Shown here in pieces: positions 23,668 to 34,343 of a stretch of DNA of 64,000 nt. Position 1 is the stretch's first letter. Each line of letters starts with the position of its first letter. Origin of the DNA: Sphagnum compactum (lineage: Eukaryota > Bryophyta > Sphagnopsida > Sphagnales); assembly GCA_965153455.1 (NCBI GenBank), contig OZ234494.1, forward strand, positions 14,632,001 through 14,696,000. Reading direction: 5' to 3'. The translations under genes were made by a program, and so were the position numbers. A model generated the notes under the pieces. That model saw only the letters and a list, made by a program, of their open reading frames with translations, did no database searches and was not told where the DNA came from.

Positions 23668-25285
23668 AGCGGAGGGCAGGCACCAAATTCTGGTAATGGC
23701 TCTCTCCCAAGGCTTTCTCATTTGTAAATGGCCTGTCAAAGATTGATTTCCATATCTAACGGCCAAGATTGTACTCATGGTCAGTACAAAAAAATGTAAG
23801 GGGCCTGCCCAGAAATGTAAGAGGACTTCCAGTGTCAGAAAGGGGATATCAAGGGACACCCTAAACCCTGAGACCCGCTTGAACTTTTTCTGTTTTGTCC
23901 CTTGATACCCACAGCGGGTATGAAGAGACAAAAAAAACAGGAGAAAAATAGCTCGGGCTGTTTCGAAGAACAAGAACCGGCGGTCATTAACAACATCAAA
24001 TACCCTACCCACCCAACATGGGTATCTTTCACCTTCTGTGCCCCATTTTTCGTCCTCTCCACCCTTTAATATAGTCTTCATATTCTGGCCTCTCTACAAA
24101 TCCTTTGTCTCTCCAAAAGATTTCTTTCCAAGCACCATATGGGGATATCCTCCCCAATCACCCCTCTTCACATGAAATTGTTGTGACGGATATCTTTCTT
24201 CGGGTATCCCGTGTCCTCTTTTGCAGCGATGGGCAGGTACTAGAAATTGTTCCCAAACCCCGGCCACCTTATTGAAGGTGGTTCTTAAGGTTCATAACCA
24301 TGGTTCTTTTTAAAAAACCATAGAACTGATTTCTGATCTACATAGAACCGCCGTTCCCAAATCCGGGAAAAAGGCAAACAACTGCCCACAAAACTGCCGG
24401 TTCTTGAAGGCCCATTCACCCACAAAACCCCCCCAACAAAACTGTCAATCTTTAGGGTTTCGGAAAAATAAAGAACCGACGGTTCTCAGAGTCTGAATGA
24501 AAGCCAGAGAAGACACTTCTTTGAATCTTTCCAATAAAAACCCAGAACCAGCAGTCCTCTGTTTCTGCAAAGATTTAACGGAAACAGAACCGGCGGGTAT
24601 GTAAAAACCCAAATACCCACAGAACGTATGTGAAATATGTACAAATGGGGCCTGGCCATTTGTCTTCACTTGTGCATGCTTTTTCTAATGTGCCTTTCCA
24701 TAGGATGAAAAAATCATGCTTTTCTAGTCACAATTTGTTGCATGCATGGAGTCATAATTTTTTCTTCTTTCTATACGAGACTCAAACTCTTCTCCATACT
24801 TTGTTATTAGGGAGCGTGCCGCTACTACAGGCCATTTATGGCCATTTGGCTTGCCAGTTTGGAAATTTTGGGCTTGCCCAAATTCCTATACTACTACTTG
24901 GTTTGGCTCGCTCCATTGTGTAATAATGGTTTTCATGAATTTACATGGTGGTCGTGTGGCTGGTGGTCATGTGGCTGAATTTTAGGTCACGTACAACACC
25001 CAATAAGACGACCTTGCATTTTGCCTTGTAAAGGGGACTAATAATAAGATGCAAAAAAAAGGTCAAAATTTACATACTATGGAAGGGTCAAGCTCTACTA
25101 CCCATTCATTATGTTGGGTAAGGTGCTTGGTGAGCCTGTTAGCGCAAGGGCGAGGCCATTCCATGACATTAAGGTCTGGGGTGGAAGAAGATTCAACGAT
25201 TTGAAGAAAATTTTGAAAGTTCATGTTCAACAGACACATTTTGGTTACTGTTGTTACAAGTGAAAGATCTTCACCCCTGCCCCCC

Positions 25286-25324
25286 AAAGAAGGAAGGAAG
25301 AAAGAAAGGAAGGAAGGAAGGAAG
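25286..25324. repeat. (GAAG)n microsatellite
   Basis: Imperfect AAGG/GAAG array. Confidence 0.9.
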
Positions 25325-26038
25325 ATTATAGCTTAGTGAAGAAGAAAATGACATAATCTTCTGCCACACCAGACCTTAATGTTCCTCTGGACTGAGCTTC
25401 TAATGTTCCTTCTCTTCCTTTTTGGGGAGATGGGAAAAGTTGATGGAGTTTGAAGCCCTGACAAGTAAGGGGACTCTGGAGTCTGGAGTCTGGAGAGTCT
25501 AGAGAGAGAGAGACCTCTCATTTCAACAAGTACTCTTCAGAATGTGTAAGTACTATTGTGCATAGTACTCCTCCCCCTTCTCCCAACCCCCAACACCCCT
25601 CCCTCTCTGCAAGTCATTTGCTTCTGGGGAATAGTGAACCCTGATTTCCCCCAGTTTCTTGGCATGGCCCAGCTCCTAGATTTGCTGAACTCCTCCATCA
25701 TGGAGATACACGCTTGGGTAGGTATTGAGATTTCCTTATGTCAACAGAGAGAACCACCAGCACCCACCAGAGCACACACACACACACACACAAACTACCA
25801 ATGCAGAAAGAGATGGCAGGTATGTGGACTGGAAACACACTTTTTCATAGTATTCCTGTGTCAGTGCTAACCATAGTGGTTAGCTTTAGCTATAGCTATA
25901 TACTAATCATCCCCATGTTTCTAGTTTCTACTTACCTTGTACCCTAAACCCTAAACCCTACAACCCGTGTCTTTACCTACTTACCTAATTACATAGTAAC
26001 CAGTTACATTACCTACCTACAACCTACAATACCTTAAG

Positions 26039-26263
26039 GTGCATTCACACTTAATGTTAAGTCGATGTTTAAGTGAAAATTTAGGTGGCATCTCTTAGGT
26101 GGTGGCACCAATGTTAAATGGGTGATTGTTTAATATATTAAGTGAATGTTAACTTCACATAAAATCTTTGTTGTAAATAGGTTTAGGTGCTAAATGACTA
26201 GCGCTTGGTGTTTAGGGGACTTTTTAACATCAGAGTCCTTAACACCAAGTGTGAATGTACATA
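26039..26263. mobile_element. MITE family B, full copy (GGTGCATTCACAC ends)
   Basis: The left end GGTGCATTCACACTTAATGT is matched, on the opposite strand from about 26263, by TATGTACATTCACACTTGGT. The ~225-bp interior is non-coding. A partial copy on the minus strand at about 52107-52249 shares long blocks such as AAGTGAAAATTTAGGTGGCA and GGGTGATT. Inverted ends, small size and a second copy support a MITE. No target duplication was identified. Confidence 0.65.
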
Positions 26264-27058
26264 GGTGTTAACCCGCTAACATAAGTGTTAACCTAGGTAG
26301 TGTGAGGTGGAAGTCTTCGGAGGGTTAACAGAATTGGTTACCAATGTGGAACTCATTCATGGTTCATCCACAACTGAGTTCATAATAACAGGTTTCATAT
26401 GGATGGTGCACTGGTAGGGTGCTTGGTCAAATAGTCCCCCAAAAGCAACTCTAGGGTTTCTTATTCCTGGGGGCACATCTCCTCCCTCACTCCAGTGCAA
26501 ACTGCAAACCATGTAAATACAAACTAGAAGAGCCAGTAGTCCCCCATGCAGACCGAACTTACAAATGTTTATCTCATTCAGCACATACCCTAACACCTTG
26601 GCCAGTTTGACACTAATTATATATATTATTTTCAGAAATGTTTGAAATTGTCAAAAATTATTTCTTCCAAATCAAAAAAATATTTTGAAGGAAAAATAGT
26701 GAATATTTAGGAATATTTCATTTGTTGAAATGATTGTTTCAAAATTAATTAATTATTTGATGGACATGTGTTGAAATGGCCAAGGTACTACAGTAATAGT
26801 GTCTAGTTATTTCCTCACCCACAAACATGAAAAAAATGAAGAGTATAAGATGAAAGACTATTTAAAGACCACCACGTGGGCTAATCGTAATGGCCAACCA
26901 ATCAAATGGTGGCGAGTATCCGAAATTTCTCCCAACTTTCATTGGGTATCAACCAGGGTATATAAGCATAGAACCACAGGATGTGAATTTCTCAATAACC
27001 TACCCCCTCCCTCATACCTTGCTAAAAAAATTGTGCACATACCCACCCTCACCTCATA
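26264..27058. other. Intergenic flank left of the Ty3/gypsy element
   Basis: AT-rich, no gene recognised. Frames at 26799-27146 and 26890-27201 run into the LTR and show no domain. Confidence 0.6.
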
Positions 27059-27063
27059 CCTAC
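27059..27063. repeat. Target-site duplication, left (CCTAC)
   Basis: CCTAC abuts the left LTR and is repeated at 32726-32730 immediately after the right LTR. Five bases is the usual duplication length for Ty3/gypsy integration. Confidence 0.65.
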
Positions 27064-27646
27064 TTTCGCCCCCAATATGCTCCTTTGTGCGTCCTCGCAC
27101 TCCTCAGCCTCCTAAGACAATTCCAACTCACCTACACACTACCTAAAGCACATGTTGATAAGTCCCATATCCAAGACCCTAATCTCATACTAACTTCCTA
27201 ACACATGTTGTGGTTGATAAGTCTCATATCCAAGACCCTAATCTCATACTAACTTCCTAACACATGTTGTGGTTGATAAGTCCCATATCCAAGACCCTAA
27301 TCTCATACTAACTTCCTAACACATGTTTTCCCTTTCCACCTCTGGCAAGAGGGACTTAGCGTTGATGCAGACTTCCCAAATGGTTCAAGGCTTTGTCACT
27401 TGGAGCCTGAAGTCCCCCAACTCTATTCAGTAGCCCAATAACGAATCTACACGTATTTCAAAAAGGCCTCAGGCCCCTCCTCAGCCTTCCAACTATTTTT
27501 GCACATCGTTGTGCTAGGTGGCGATTTACTGCACTAAATGTCAAACTTGGATTGGCAATCAAGTTGCAACACCCATGTTGACTCGGTCTTGGCATGAGCC
27601 CTAGTTGGGCAAGGCTACTTTTGGTTCAGCACAAAAGGGTATGTCA
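27064..27646 (-). repeat. 3' LTR of the Ty3/gypsy element
   Basis: It is homologous to 32291-32725 along its length, sharing for example ATCAAGTTGCAACACCCATG and GCAAACTTCCCAAATGG-like blocks. It is about 148 bp longer, mostly because a 59-bp unit is present three times (27150-27324). Just outside its higher-coordinate end, the minus strand reads GAGGGAGAA, a polypurine tract. Confidence 0.85.
27150..27324. repeat. 59-bp minisatellite inside the 3' LTR (three copies)
   Basis: The unit contains GATAAGTCCCATATCCAAGA then CCCTAATCTCATACTAACTT and CCTAACACATG. It is present about three times here and once in the partner LTR (32367-32430), so it expanded after insertion. The copies are almost identical, unlike the LTRs as a whole. 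Confidence 0.95.
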
Positions 27647-28142
27647 TTCTCCCTCACTTCAGAGATATCAACATCCTTGTTATTGTTTCCTATCAAGTCT
27701 CCTTCGGCTCTTTGCCCACACATCTTTCAAATCTAACATTTTTGGGGCTAACTACTCTCCAAATCTTGAAAGTTTGTTCTTGTCATTTTGTTTATTTTGT
27801 TTACAACACAACATATGAGGAATCATGAGTGGGGCATTCACCCAAAGTCCAAACAAACTCACTTTCATGTATGCAACTTTCAGTTTCATTCATCTCCCCC
27901 TTCTTGTTGCCTTCACTTCTTTTTGGAATCTATTTCGAATTCAACACAACAACCCTAGCCAATACATCAAGCGTCAACAAATAATGTTGAGTTGGGTTCT
28001 ACGATTTGAGCTCCCTTCTCCCACGCAGACATGAGTCATGAATTTATGCACAAGAAGTCTAACTTTCCCAATTGAAAGTGTGTTATTTTATTTGCACACA
28101 CGACTATCTTGATCTCTCCTAACTAAGCTTTTAGGAATTTTT

Positions 28143-28824
28143 TTAACTTTGAATACAATTTCCAAGTTCATTTTTGTTGGTTGCCATTGTTATGCCTTTT
28201 TTCAACCATTTCCTCCTCCCATCAACCTTTAGCCTTCTCAGAGCTGAACAAGCCCAAAGATCCATTAATCCTTTTGTTTTGGGTTTTCTCTTTTCTTGCA
28301 CATTTTTCCCCACTTTAAAGGGGTTGATGCCTTCATCAACACTTGAAGTGATTTGAGGTTGGGTTGTTTCTTTTAGAATCCTTTTCTTTTTCCTAGTCTT
28401 TTTCACTCCAAGTTCATGCCCCCTTTCTTGTTCAAACTTGGTCACCATATCTGGCCAGTGGTCCAAATGTGAAGGTTTCACCCAAATGTGAAGGTTTCAC
28501 CCAAATTGCATATTTAGGGTGGCAACCTTTATGCTTGACCAAATATTGCCTAACTTGGATGATGTCTTTTATTTCATTAATGAACCTTTGTTTGATAACA
28601 TCAACTTTTGATCACATCTTATGCTTTTGGTATGGTTTTTTTTCATCCCTCAAAAACAACTTTAATTTTGAAACATGCAAAGTCATGTGTGCAACAAAAC
28701 TAGTTAGCAATTTCAATGTATAAACATCAAAGTGGAGCTTTGCAACTATTTCATACAACCCTACATATTTAGTAGGGAAACATGAGGTCAGTCCATCAGG
28801 CATCTTGAAGTCCCTAATGTTCAA
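28143..28824 (-). pseudogene. Chromovirus post-integrase region with chromodomain remnant
   Basis: Read on the minus strand, 28612-28824 gives NIRDFKMPDGLTSCFPTKYV and FVAHMTLHVSKLKLF, the conserved linker after integrase. About 28485-28615 gives the chromodomain remnant, with YLVKHKGCHPKYAIW. Frame then shifts, and 28143-28481 gives a basic tail containing KPSHLDHWPDMVTKFEQERG. The shift coincides with a 20-bp tandem duplication (AATGTGAAGGTTTCACCCA, 28465-28504). The chromodomain directs integration to marked chromatin in this class. Confidence 0.85.
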
Positions 28825-29235
28825 CTACATGTGTTGCCCAACCTCAAATTCCACATGCCTTTTTGTTTTTAACATTTTTTCATATTGCTTATGGGCTTCT
28901 TCCAAGATTTTCTTGACTTGAACATATAATTATTCTTGCCCTTTCATTTTTATGGTTTATTTGGAATGGTCTCTCCTTTCCATGGGAATGGCTAGGTCCA
29001 TAGGCTTATTGGCTTCTTTTCTCAACACAAGTTCAAATAGGGACATTTTCATTGTTGTGTGTGTAATGGAATTATAATAAAAAATTTCTAGGCCTAGGTG
29101 GTTGCCTTAATCCATGTGATCAACGCCCATGTAGTTTCTAAAACATTAATTCAACACCCCATTGACACTCTTGGTTTGGCCATTTGTTTGTGGATGAAAT
29201 GATAATTTCATCCCCGCCTCTTGGAACAAATCTTT

Positions 29236-29850
29236 CTAGAATTCGGCCATGAACTTTGCATCACGATTGTTGACTATGAATTGAGGCATCCCATGATTGC
29301 TCACCCACATGTCAATAACTATTTTTTCCATATCAAAGGTGGTCACAATTGTCTTGGTTAACACCATCTTTGCCAACTTCAAAAACCAACCAACTACCAC
29401 TAATATGGCATTCATCCATTTCATTATGGAAGTTGAATCATGAAATCTATGGAAACATTTTCTCATGTTTCATTAATGATTAGTAAGGGTCGATACAGTC
29501 CAATTTTGTTTTTATAGATGGACTTGGTGTTTTAGCACTTCATACAAGTGTGCACAAAATATCCCACATCTTCCTTGATCTTAAGTTAGTATAATTGTTT
29601 CCCCAATACCACCCTCGTGGTCCTTTCACCACAATGTCTTGCAATTGGGACATCGTGTTATTCCTACATGATTTTAATGTGCAACTTACCAATTAACACA
29701 AAGTTGAAACCATTTCAATTTTATCAATCCATCCTTTAAGGTTATGCCCCTAATTTTTCTTTTCACCCATAGCTCTCTAAAGTAATGTTGTGCAAGAGGA
29801 TTTGCCACATAGGCCTCCTTTATTTTTGTTTCCACATTACTTTCACCCAC
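29236..29850 (-). pseudogene. Ty3/gypsy integrase remnant
   Basis: The minus strand shows, through stops and shifts, the zinc-binding region (HTCMKC-type motif), the DFM motif of the catalytic core, MNAILVVVGWFLKLAKMV, and WVSNHGMPQFIVNNRDAKF. The family motif SDRD, whose first Asp is catalytic, reads NNRD here, so a catalytic residue is lost. Sequence from 28830 to 29235 continues the core with FHPQTNGQTKSVNGVLN and RNYMGVDH. The product would be inactive. Confidence 0.88.
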
Positions 29851-29892
29851 AAAAATCACTTATAAATATTGAAATCTTAATGAAAGGTTTTT

Positions 29893-30200
29893 TACATTAT
29901 AAGAAATTTTGCAACCAAAAAATCTATGATTATAAGTCCTAAATGACTATATGTATGACTATATTCATAGATTATTACTTTGAATCCTATGTGTAAAAAG
30001 TCATAGTCATATATTACTAGGGCATGTGACTTGTAGATGATGACGTAGTAACAAGATGGGGGATGTCAATTTTCATCATTTTTATTTCATCTATATGGCG
30101 TCCATAACTAATGACAAAGTGACATGGACATTCAATTGGCATTACAATGATTAAAAACTGACTACAAGTCATTTGATATGAACATAGACAACCCCACCCC
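29893..30200. mobile_element. Unclassified insertion at the RT/RNase H position
   Basis: The sequence between integrase and protease homology is unrelated to gypsy coding sequence. It begins CATTATAAGAAATTTTGCAA, resembling a CACTATAAGAAA transposon end, and contains repeated GACTATATGTATGACTATAT-like segments. A matching right terminus was not found, so it is either a truncated DNA transposon or filler left by a deletion. Confidence 0.4.
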
Positions 30201-30372
30201 CCCCACCTATTTATGTACCTACCTATTTACATGGGAAGCTATTTGGCCACTTTTGGCTTGGCTTCCTTGCCTCACACTTTGCTTCAACAAAACTTAAAAA
30301 TATAATTGGCTAAATTTTAAAAAGTTACCAAGTGTATACCAGCACACACCAATGCAAACTTAAATTCACTAA

Positions 30373-30741
30373 CTAAGAGCCAACTTTGGGATGAATTCTA
30401 ATTTTTTGTTCCCTTAAGAGGATGTCTATTTTGTAGGCATCCAAAAATGTGTTCCTTATAATGGCTTCAAAACTATTTAAGTCACATAAAGTGAAATTTT
30501 CAAAAAGTTGAACTCCTTCGATAAGTAATTTTCTTCCTAACATTATTCTAAGCATCGACTTTGCCATTCCTTGTGCCATATGCACCAAAATAGGGTCGTC
30601 TACTTCTTCGGTTTTGATTCCCAAACGTTTCACATTTTGTGAAGTCAAGAAAGAATTAATCACTCTTGAATCCAAGAAACAACACACATCCTTGTCATTA
30701 ATCACACACTTCACCTTCAATAGGTTAGAAATTTCACCCAA
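30373..30741 (-). pseudogene. Ty3/gypsy aspartic protease remnant
   Basis: An open 122-codon frame shows the retropepsin-like fold sequence: CCFLDSRVINSFLTSQNVKR, then RKLLIEGVQLFENFTLCDL and FEAIIRNTFLDAYKIDILL. The active-site Asp is kept, but the following Ser-Gly is Ser-Arg, which should abolish activity. Downstream the frame ends in IHPKVGS and then loses similarity, where reverse transcriptase should begin. Confidence 0.85.
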
Positions 30742-30799
30742 TGTGTTTCCCTTGGCCTCAAATCCCCCTTGAAGGATTTTTTGGCCTTGGTTGGAAACC

Positions 30800-32280
30800 T
30801 CATTCTCTTGAGGTGACTTGGGTAATCTTTTGCCAATTGACCATGAAAGTCACAATTGAAGCACTTGACTTTTGAAAGGTCCCCCAAGTTGCTTTCTTTC
30901 CTGCATGTTTTTTCACATGTGACTTATTATTGTATTTGGCAATGGACTTGTTCCACTTCTGCTTGTTTTGAAGGCCTTTGTTGTAATTACTCGACCTTTT
31001 TTTTCTATAACCCCACTCTCATGGTTAGTTCAATGGCGTTGGGGACCATCATCTTCCATGCACTCCACTAGTTTTATCAAGTCCTATCACGTTTCTAGGG
31101 TGTCCCCACACTAGAACACTAGGCTTTGTAGAAAAGCCAATTTCTTGGAAAGCGTTTTTTGATGGGTACAAGGGTCAACTTTGTTTGAATTCTTGCACAT
31201 ATTTTGCAAAGGACTTGTGTTCGGGGCTCACCTTGTTATAGCTCTAAGAACTCCATGCCATCCCTAAGGACTTGGTGGTATGGCATGAATATTTTATTCA
31301 AGCACAATTTAAATTGTTCCCATGTCAATGTGGTGAAAAAGTCCAACATTTCCTACTTTTGCACCATCTAACAATTTAACACGTGGTTTTTCAACAACAT
31401 TTGGGTGGAGCGAAACCATTCCACATTTGATAGATATCCTTATGTTTCCATGAAGGCCTCCACTTAAACAGGCCACCGATGGTCACATCAAACCTTCAAC
31501 TTTTTTCCACCAAAAAGGTCAAGGTAATGATCCTTGATCAGCTTGGTTGAGGCCCTACTTCTAGGAGTTAACACAGTTCCACATTCACCCAACACTTATA
31601 TCAAGGCCAAGTAAGCCTCACTTTATTTTAAGAACATGGCTTGGAGTGACTTTACTAACTTTGTCACCTTTCCAACAAGTGGCACATTCACCATTACTTC
31701 TAAAGGCCTCATTACAGTTTGCCCTAGGCCAACTTCATGTGGGTTTCGTCATGGCCTTCTGAGCAATTCAAGTTTTGTGATCCCAAAGTTTCTTATAAGA
31801 ATGCAAATATTTCCTTGGGTGGCTTTCCACCCTTTCCACACCTTCCCAAGGAAGTCCAAGGTATAAATGGACTATTCTTATTCGAAGATTGTAATTTTGG
31901 GGAAGATATTCTTCCTCCACCACCTACTTCCCTTTATCTTTCTTCCTTTGGGTTGGAGAAACTTTTCTTTGCTTGGGTGAGGAGTCCTTTCTCTCCACCT
32001 TGGTGCCTTTCTTCCGACTTTTTCTTTGTTTTCTTTGGGAGGACAACCTTCCATTGTGACAAAAGCTTGTATGCTTTCAATGTCTTCAGAGTGCAATTCC
32101 TCACCTACAATTTCCTTCCCCATCTTGGCAAGATCATAGACTTCGGCCTCCTTCGCCTCAATTTCCTTTTCTTTCTTAAATTTGTATTTTCATCTGGGCT
32201 TCAATTTGTCAACAATGCCCGATGTTGTCACATCTTCCATCTTGCCCTTTGTTTTTCCAAATCAATTATAATCTTATTTT
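30800..32280 (-). pseudogene. Ty3/gypsy gag remnant with zinc knuckle
   Basis: The Gag core is readable in pieces on the minus strand (WEQFKLCLNKIFMPYHQVL and VERWFRSTQMLLKNHV between about 31200 and 31450), interrupted by stops and shifts. The CCHC knuckle lies at 30822-30863 and reads CFNCDFHGQLAKDY: the His and last Cys ligands are replaced by Gln and Tyr. A basic N-terminal piece is open at 31878-32123. Confidence 0.8.
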
Positions 32281-32290
32281 GATACCAAAA
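32274..32290 (-). other. Primer binding site (tRNA-iMet type)
   Basis: The minus strand reads TGGTATCAAAATAAG just inside the 5' LTR, matching the TGGTATCA start of primer sites complementary to initiator Met-tRNA. Confidence 0.7.
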
Positions 32291-32725
32291 TTTGCCCCCA
32301 TATGCCCTTAACATGTCTTCACACTTTTCGACCTCCTAAAACAATTCCAACTCATGTATACACTAGCCAAACCACATGTTAGTAAGTCCCCTATCCAAAA
32401 CCCTAATCTTGGACTAACTCTTAACACATGTTTTTCCTTAGGGTTTCAACTTGAATGCAAACTTCCCAAATGGTTTAAGATTTTGTCACCTGGAGTTCCC
32501 CAACTTTGTTTAGCATTCCAATCGCAAGTCTAACACTTAAACTTGTTTTGGAAAAACCCCCAACCCCTATTCAACATTCCACTTATTTTTGTGTACCTTT
32601 GTGTTAAACATCAACTTACTACACCAAGAGTCAAACCCGGATTGGTAATCAAGTTGCAACACCCATGTTGACATAGGCCCTAGTTGGGCAAGCTTGCTTT
32701 TGGTATTGCCTAGAAAGGCATGTCA
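32291..32725 (-). repeat. 5' LTR of the Ty3/gypsy element
   Basis: It aligns with 27064-27646 and begins TGACATGCC on the minus strand. It has a single copy of the 59-bp unit that is triplicated in the other LTR. Divergence between the LTRs, including indels, marks an old insertion. Confidence 0.85.
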
Positions 32726-32730
32726 CCTAC
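32726..32730. repeat. Target-site duplication, right (CCTAC)
   Basis: Identical to 27059-27063. Confidence 0.65.
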
Positions 32731-34343
32731 TTTTTTACATTTTTCAAAAAAGACATGAATGTACCCAACCCAATTAGTAAAATGGGGGGAGGATATTTGT
32801 CAAAAACTTGGGTGTTTAGGGTAATACCTTGTGATGACGTACATTTTTCAATGTTTTAGTTATAATGTAGTTGTATATTAGTTATTTTGGAACTTTAGTT
32901 GCAGGGCAGTTTGATTTTGGTGGACAAGATTTTTCATAATGTTCATACGGTGAGTTGCATCCATTGCAATTCATGTGACTTATCCAATAACATTCATGCT
33001 GATAAAAATATGTTGAGTTGCAATGAACTGCAAATGGTCATTGCAACTCAAAAACCTAAATGCAAGGCCAATTGCAAATCACCCCATTGTTTCATAATGA
33101 AAAAAAATACAAAATTCAAATATAAAACAAAAATAAAAATAGAATTAGGGTCATCATGAAAATTATGACCCTTGAAGGGCTTCAATTGAAGGAGGATGAA
33201 ATGAATAATCAAATGTGAGTCACATGCATTTTTTGAAACTTAATATGGTGACATTATTTTATGATAAGGATTTGGTCCATACCTACTATATAGTACTAAT
33301 CCAAATTCCTTTAATAAGACACAAAATAATGCATTTTTCTCCATTCACAACTAAAGCAACAAATATGCCAATATGAAGAAATTAAAAAAATACCTTGCAA
33401 TTGAAAAAAACTGGAAAATGTGTGCAATTGAAAAAATGGGAAATTTTACTACACACCTACAAAATTTTCAACTGGAAAATGTGTGCAATTGAAGAAGAAA
33501 CTATAAATTTCACACCTACACACCTGCAAAGAAAAATGCAAAGGGGGGAAATACTAGTCTAAAAACCTATAGAGCACAACAAGCATGCATCAACGAGCAA
33601 CAAGAATGCACAACAAGGAAGAATTGATGAACACCAAGGGTTAGAAAGGTACCTGAAGTGTCAACGCACAAGGAGATGCAAGAAGGAGGCACCGATGTAC
33701 ATGAAAGATCAAAGAGATACCTAAGACACTAACGCACAAGGAGATGTAACAAGGAGCACCAATAGAACACAACAAGGAGATGTCGATGAGCAAGGGAATG
33801 TCGATGAACATGAGGAAAGGGTTTCAAATGGGTGGTTCTCAACCCAGAGAGAACCTCTGAACGGGTGTCAAAATTAATATCACCCTTAATGATATCTTGG
33901 AATACTCAAAGTGAGAACCGGCTTGAGACACTGGCCAAATTTCACCTTTTTTTTTTCTAATACCTGCCCAATGTTAGTTCTTATGCTTATTCTTTAACAA
34001 TAGGGAAAGTTCTTACACCTATTCATAGGTGTAAGATCCACTTTTAAGAAATAGGCCAACGATCTCAAGGAGAGACATTCAAAGATCTAAGAACCTTGGC
34101 AAATAAACTAGGAAAACTTTTAGACTGCTTTACAAACAAGCAACTCATCACATAATGGCTTTGCCTTTCGTTATGTAGCGATGCATCCACCCCAAACATG
34201 AAAAATTATATCCATCTGAAAATTTTCATTCTGTGAACACTTGTCATCTCCACATTGACCAATGAATGAGCCAAAATTTTATCCCCACGTCCAAATCCTG
34301 CACATATGTGTAGTCTCTTCCCTATGTGCAGAGCCAATAAACA
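32731..34343. other. Intergenic stretch with TTGCAA-rich repeats
   Basis: No gene recognised. 32890-33490 carries many ATTGCAA/TTGCAAT/GTTGCA segments, a 14-bp perfect inverted repeat (33013-33026 and 33038-33051) and a duplication of GGAAAATGTGTGCAATTGAA (period ~63, near 33412 and 33475). 33590-33800 carries short imperfect repeats of CACAAGGAGATG. This may be a decayed DNA transposon; no termini were found. Confidence 0.45.

Larger units (their letters stand above)
22401..26038. other. Intergenic stretch with GC-richer motif cluster
   Basis: No gene recognised. It contains C11 and C13 tracts (22491-22501, 23251-23263), a GGGA-rich run (23101-23140), a 10-bp-stem hairpin at 23645-23667, a cluster of AGAACCGGCGG-like motifs (23973-24597), a (GAAG)n run at 25286-25324 and two telobox units (CCCTAAA) near 25943-25960. 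The 159-codon minus-strand frame at 23602-24081 shows no domain I recognise and is not called. Confidence 0.5.
27064..32725 (-). mobile_element. Degenerate Ty3/gypsy chromovirus LTR retrotransposon
   Basis: The element reads on the minus strand: 5' LTR 32291-32725, primer binding site, gag, zinc knuckle, protease, integrase, chromodomain, polypurine tract, 3' LTR 27064-27646. A CCTAC duplication flanks it. Domain order and the chromodomain after integrase place it among plant chromoviruses. Every coding part carries stops or frameshifts. About 1.5 kb expected between protease and integrase (reverse transcriptase and RNase H) is absent, and unrelated sequence near 29893-30200 lies at that junction. 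The element cannot move by itself. Confidence 0.9.

Noticed and set aside
23602-24081. 159-codon open frame on -.
   Set aside because: No domain, overlapping frames of similar length, and the region is dominated by repeated GC motifs.
25943-25960. CCCTAAACCCTAAACCCTA as an interstitial telomere.
   Set aside because: Only about two and a half units; this is a telobox-sized motif, not a telomeric tract.
32840-33560. A complete MITE spanning the hairpin region.
   Set aside because: No terminal inverted repeats or target duplication could be located at plausible borders.
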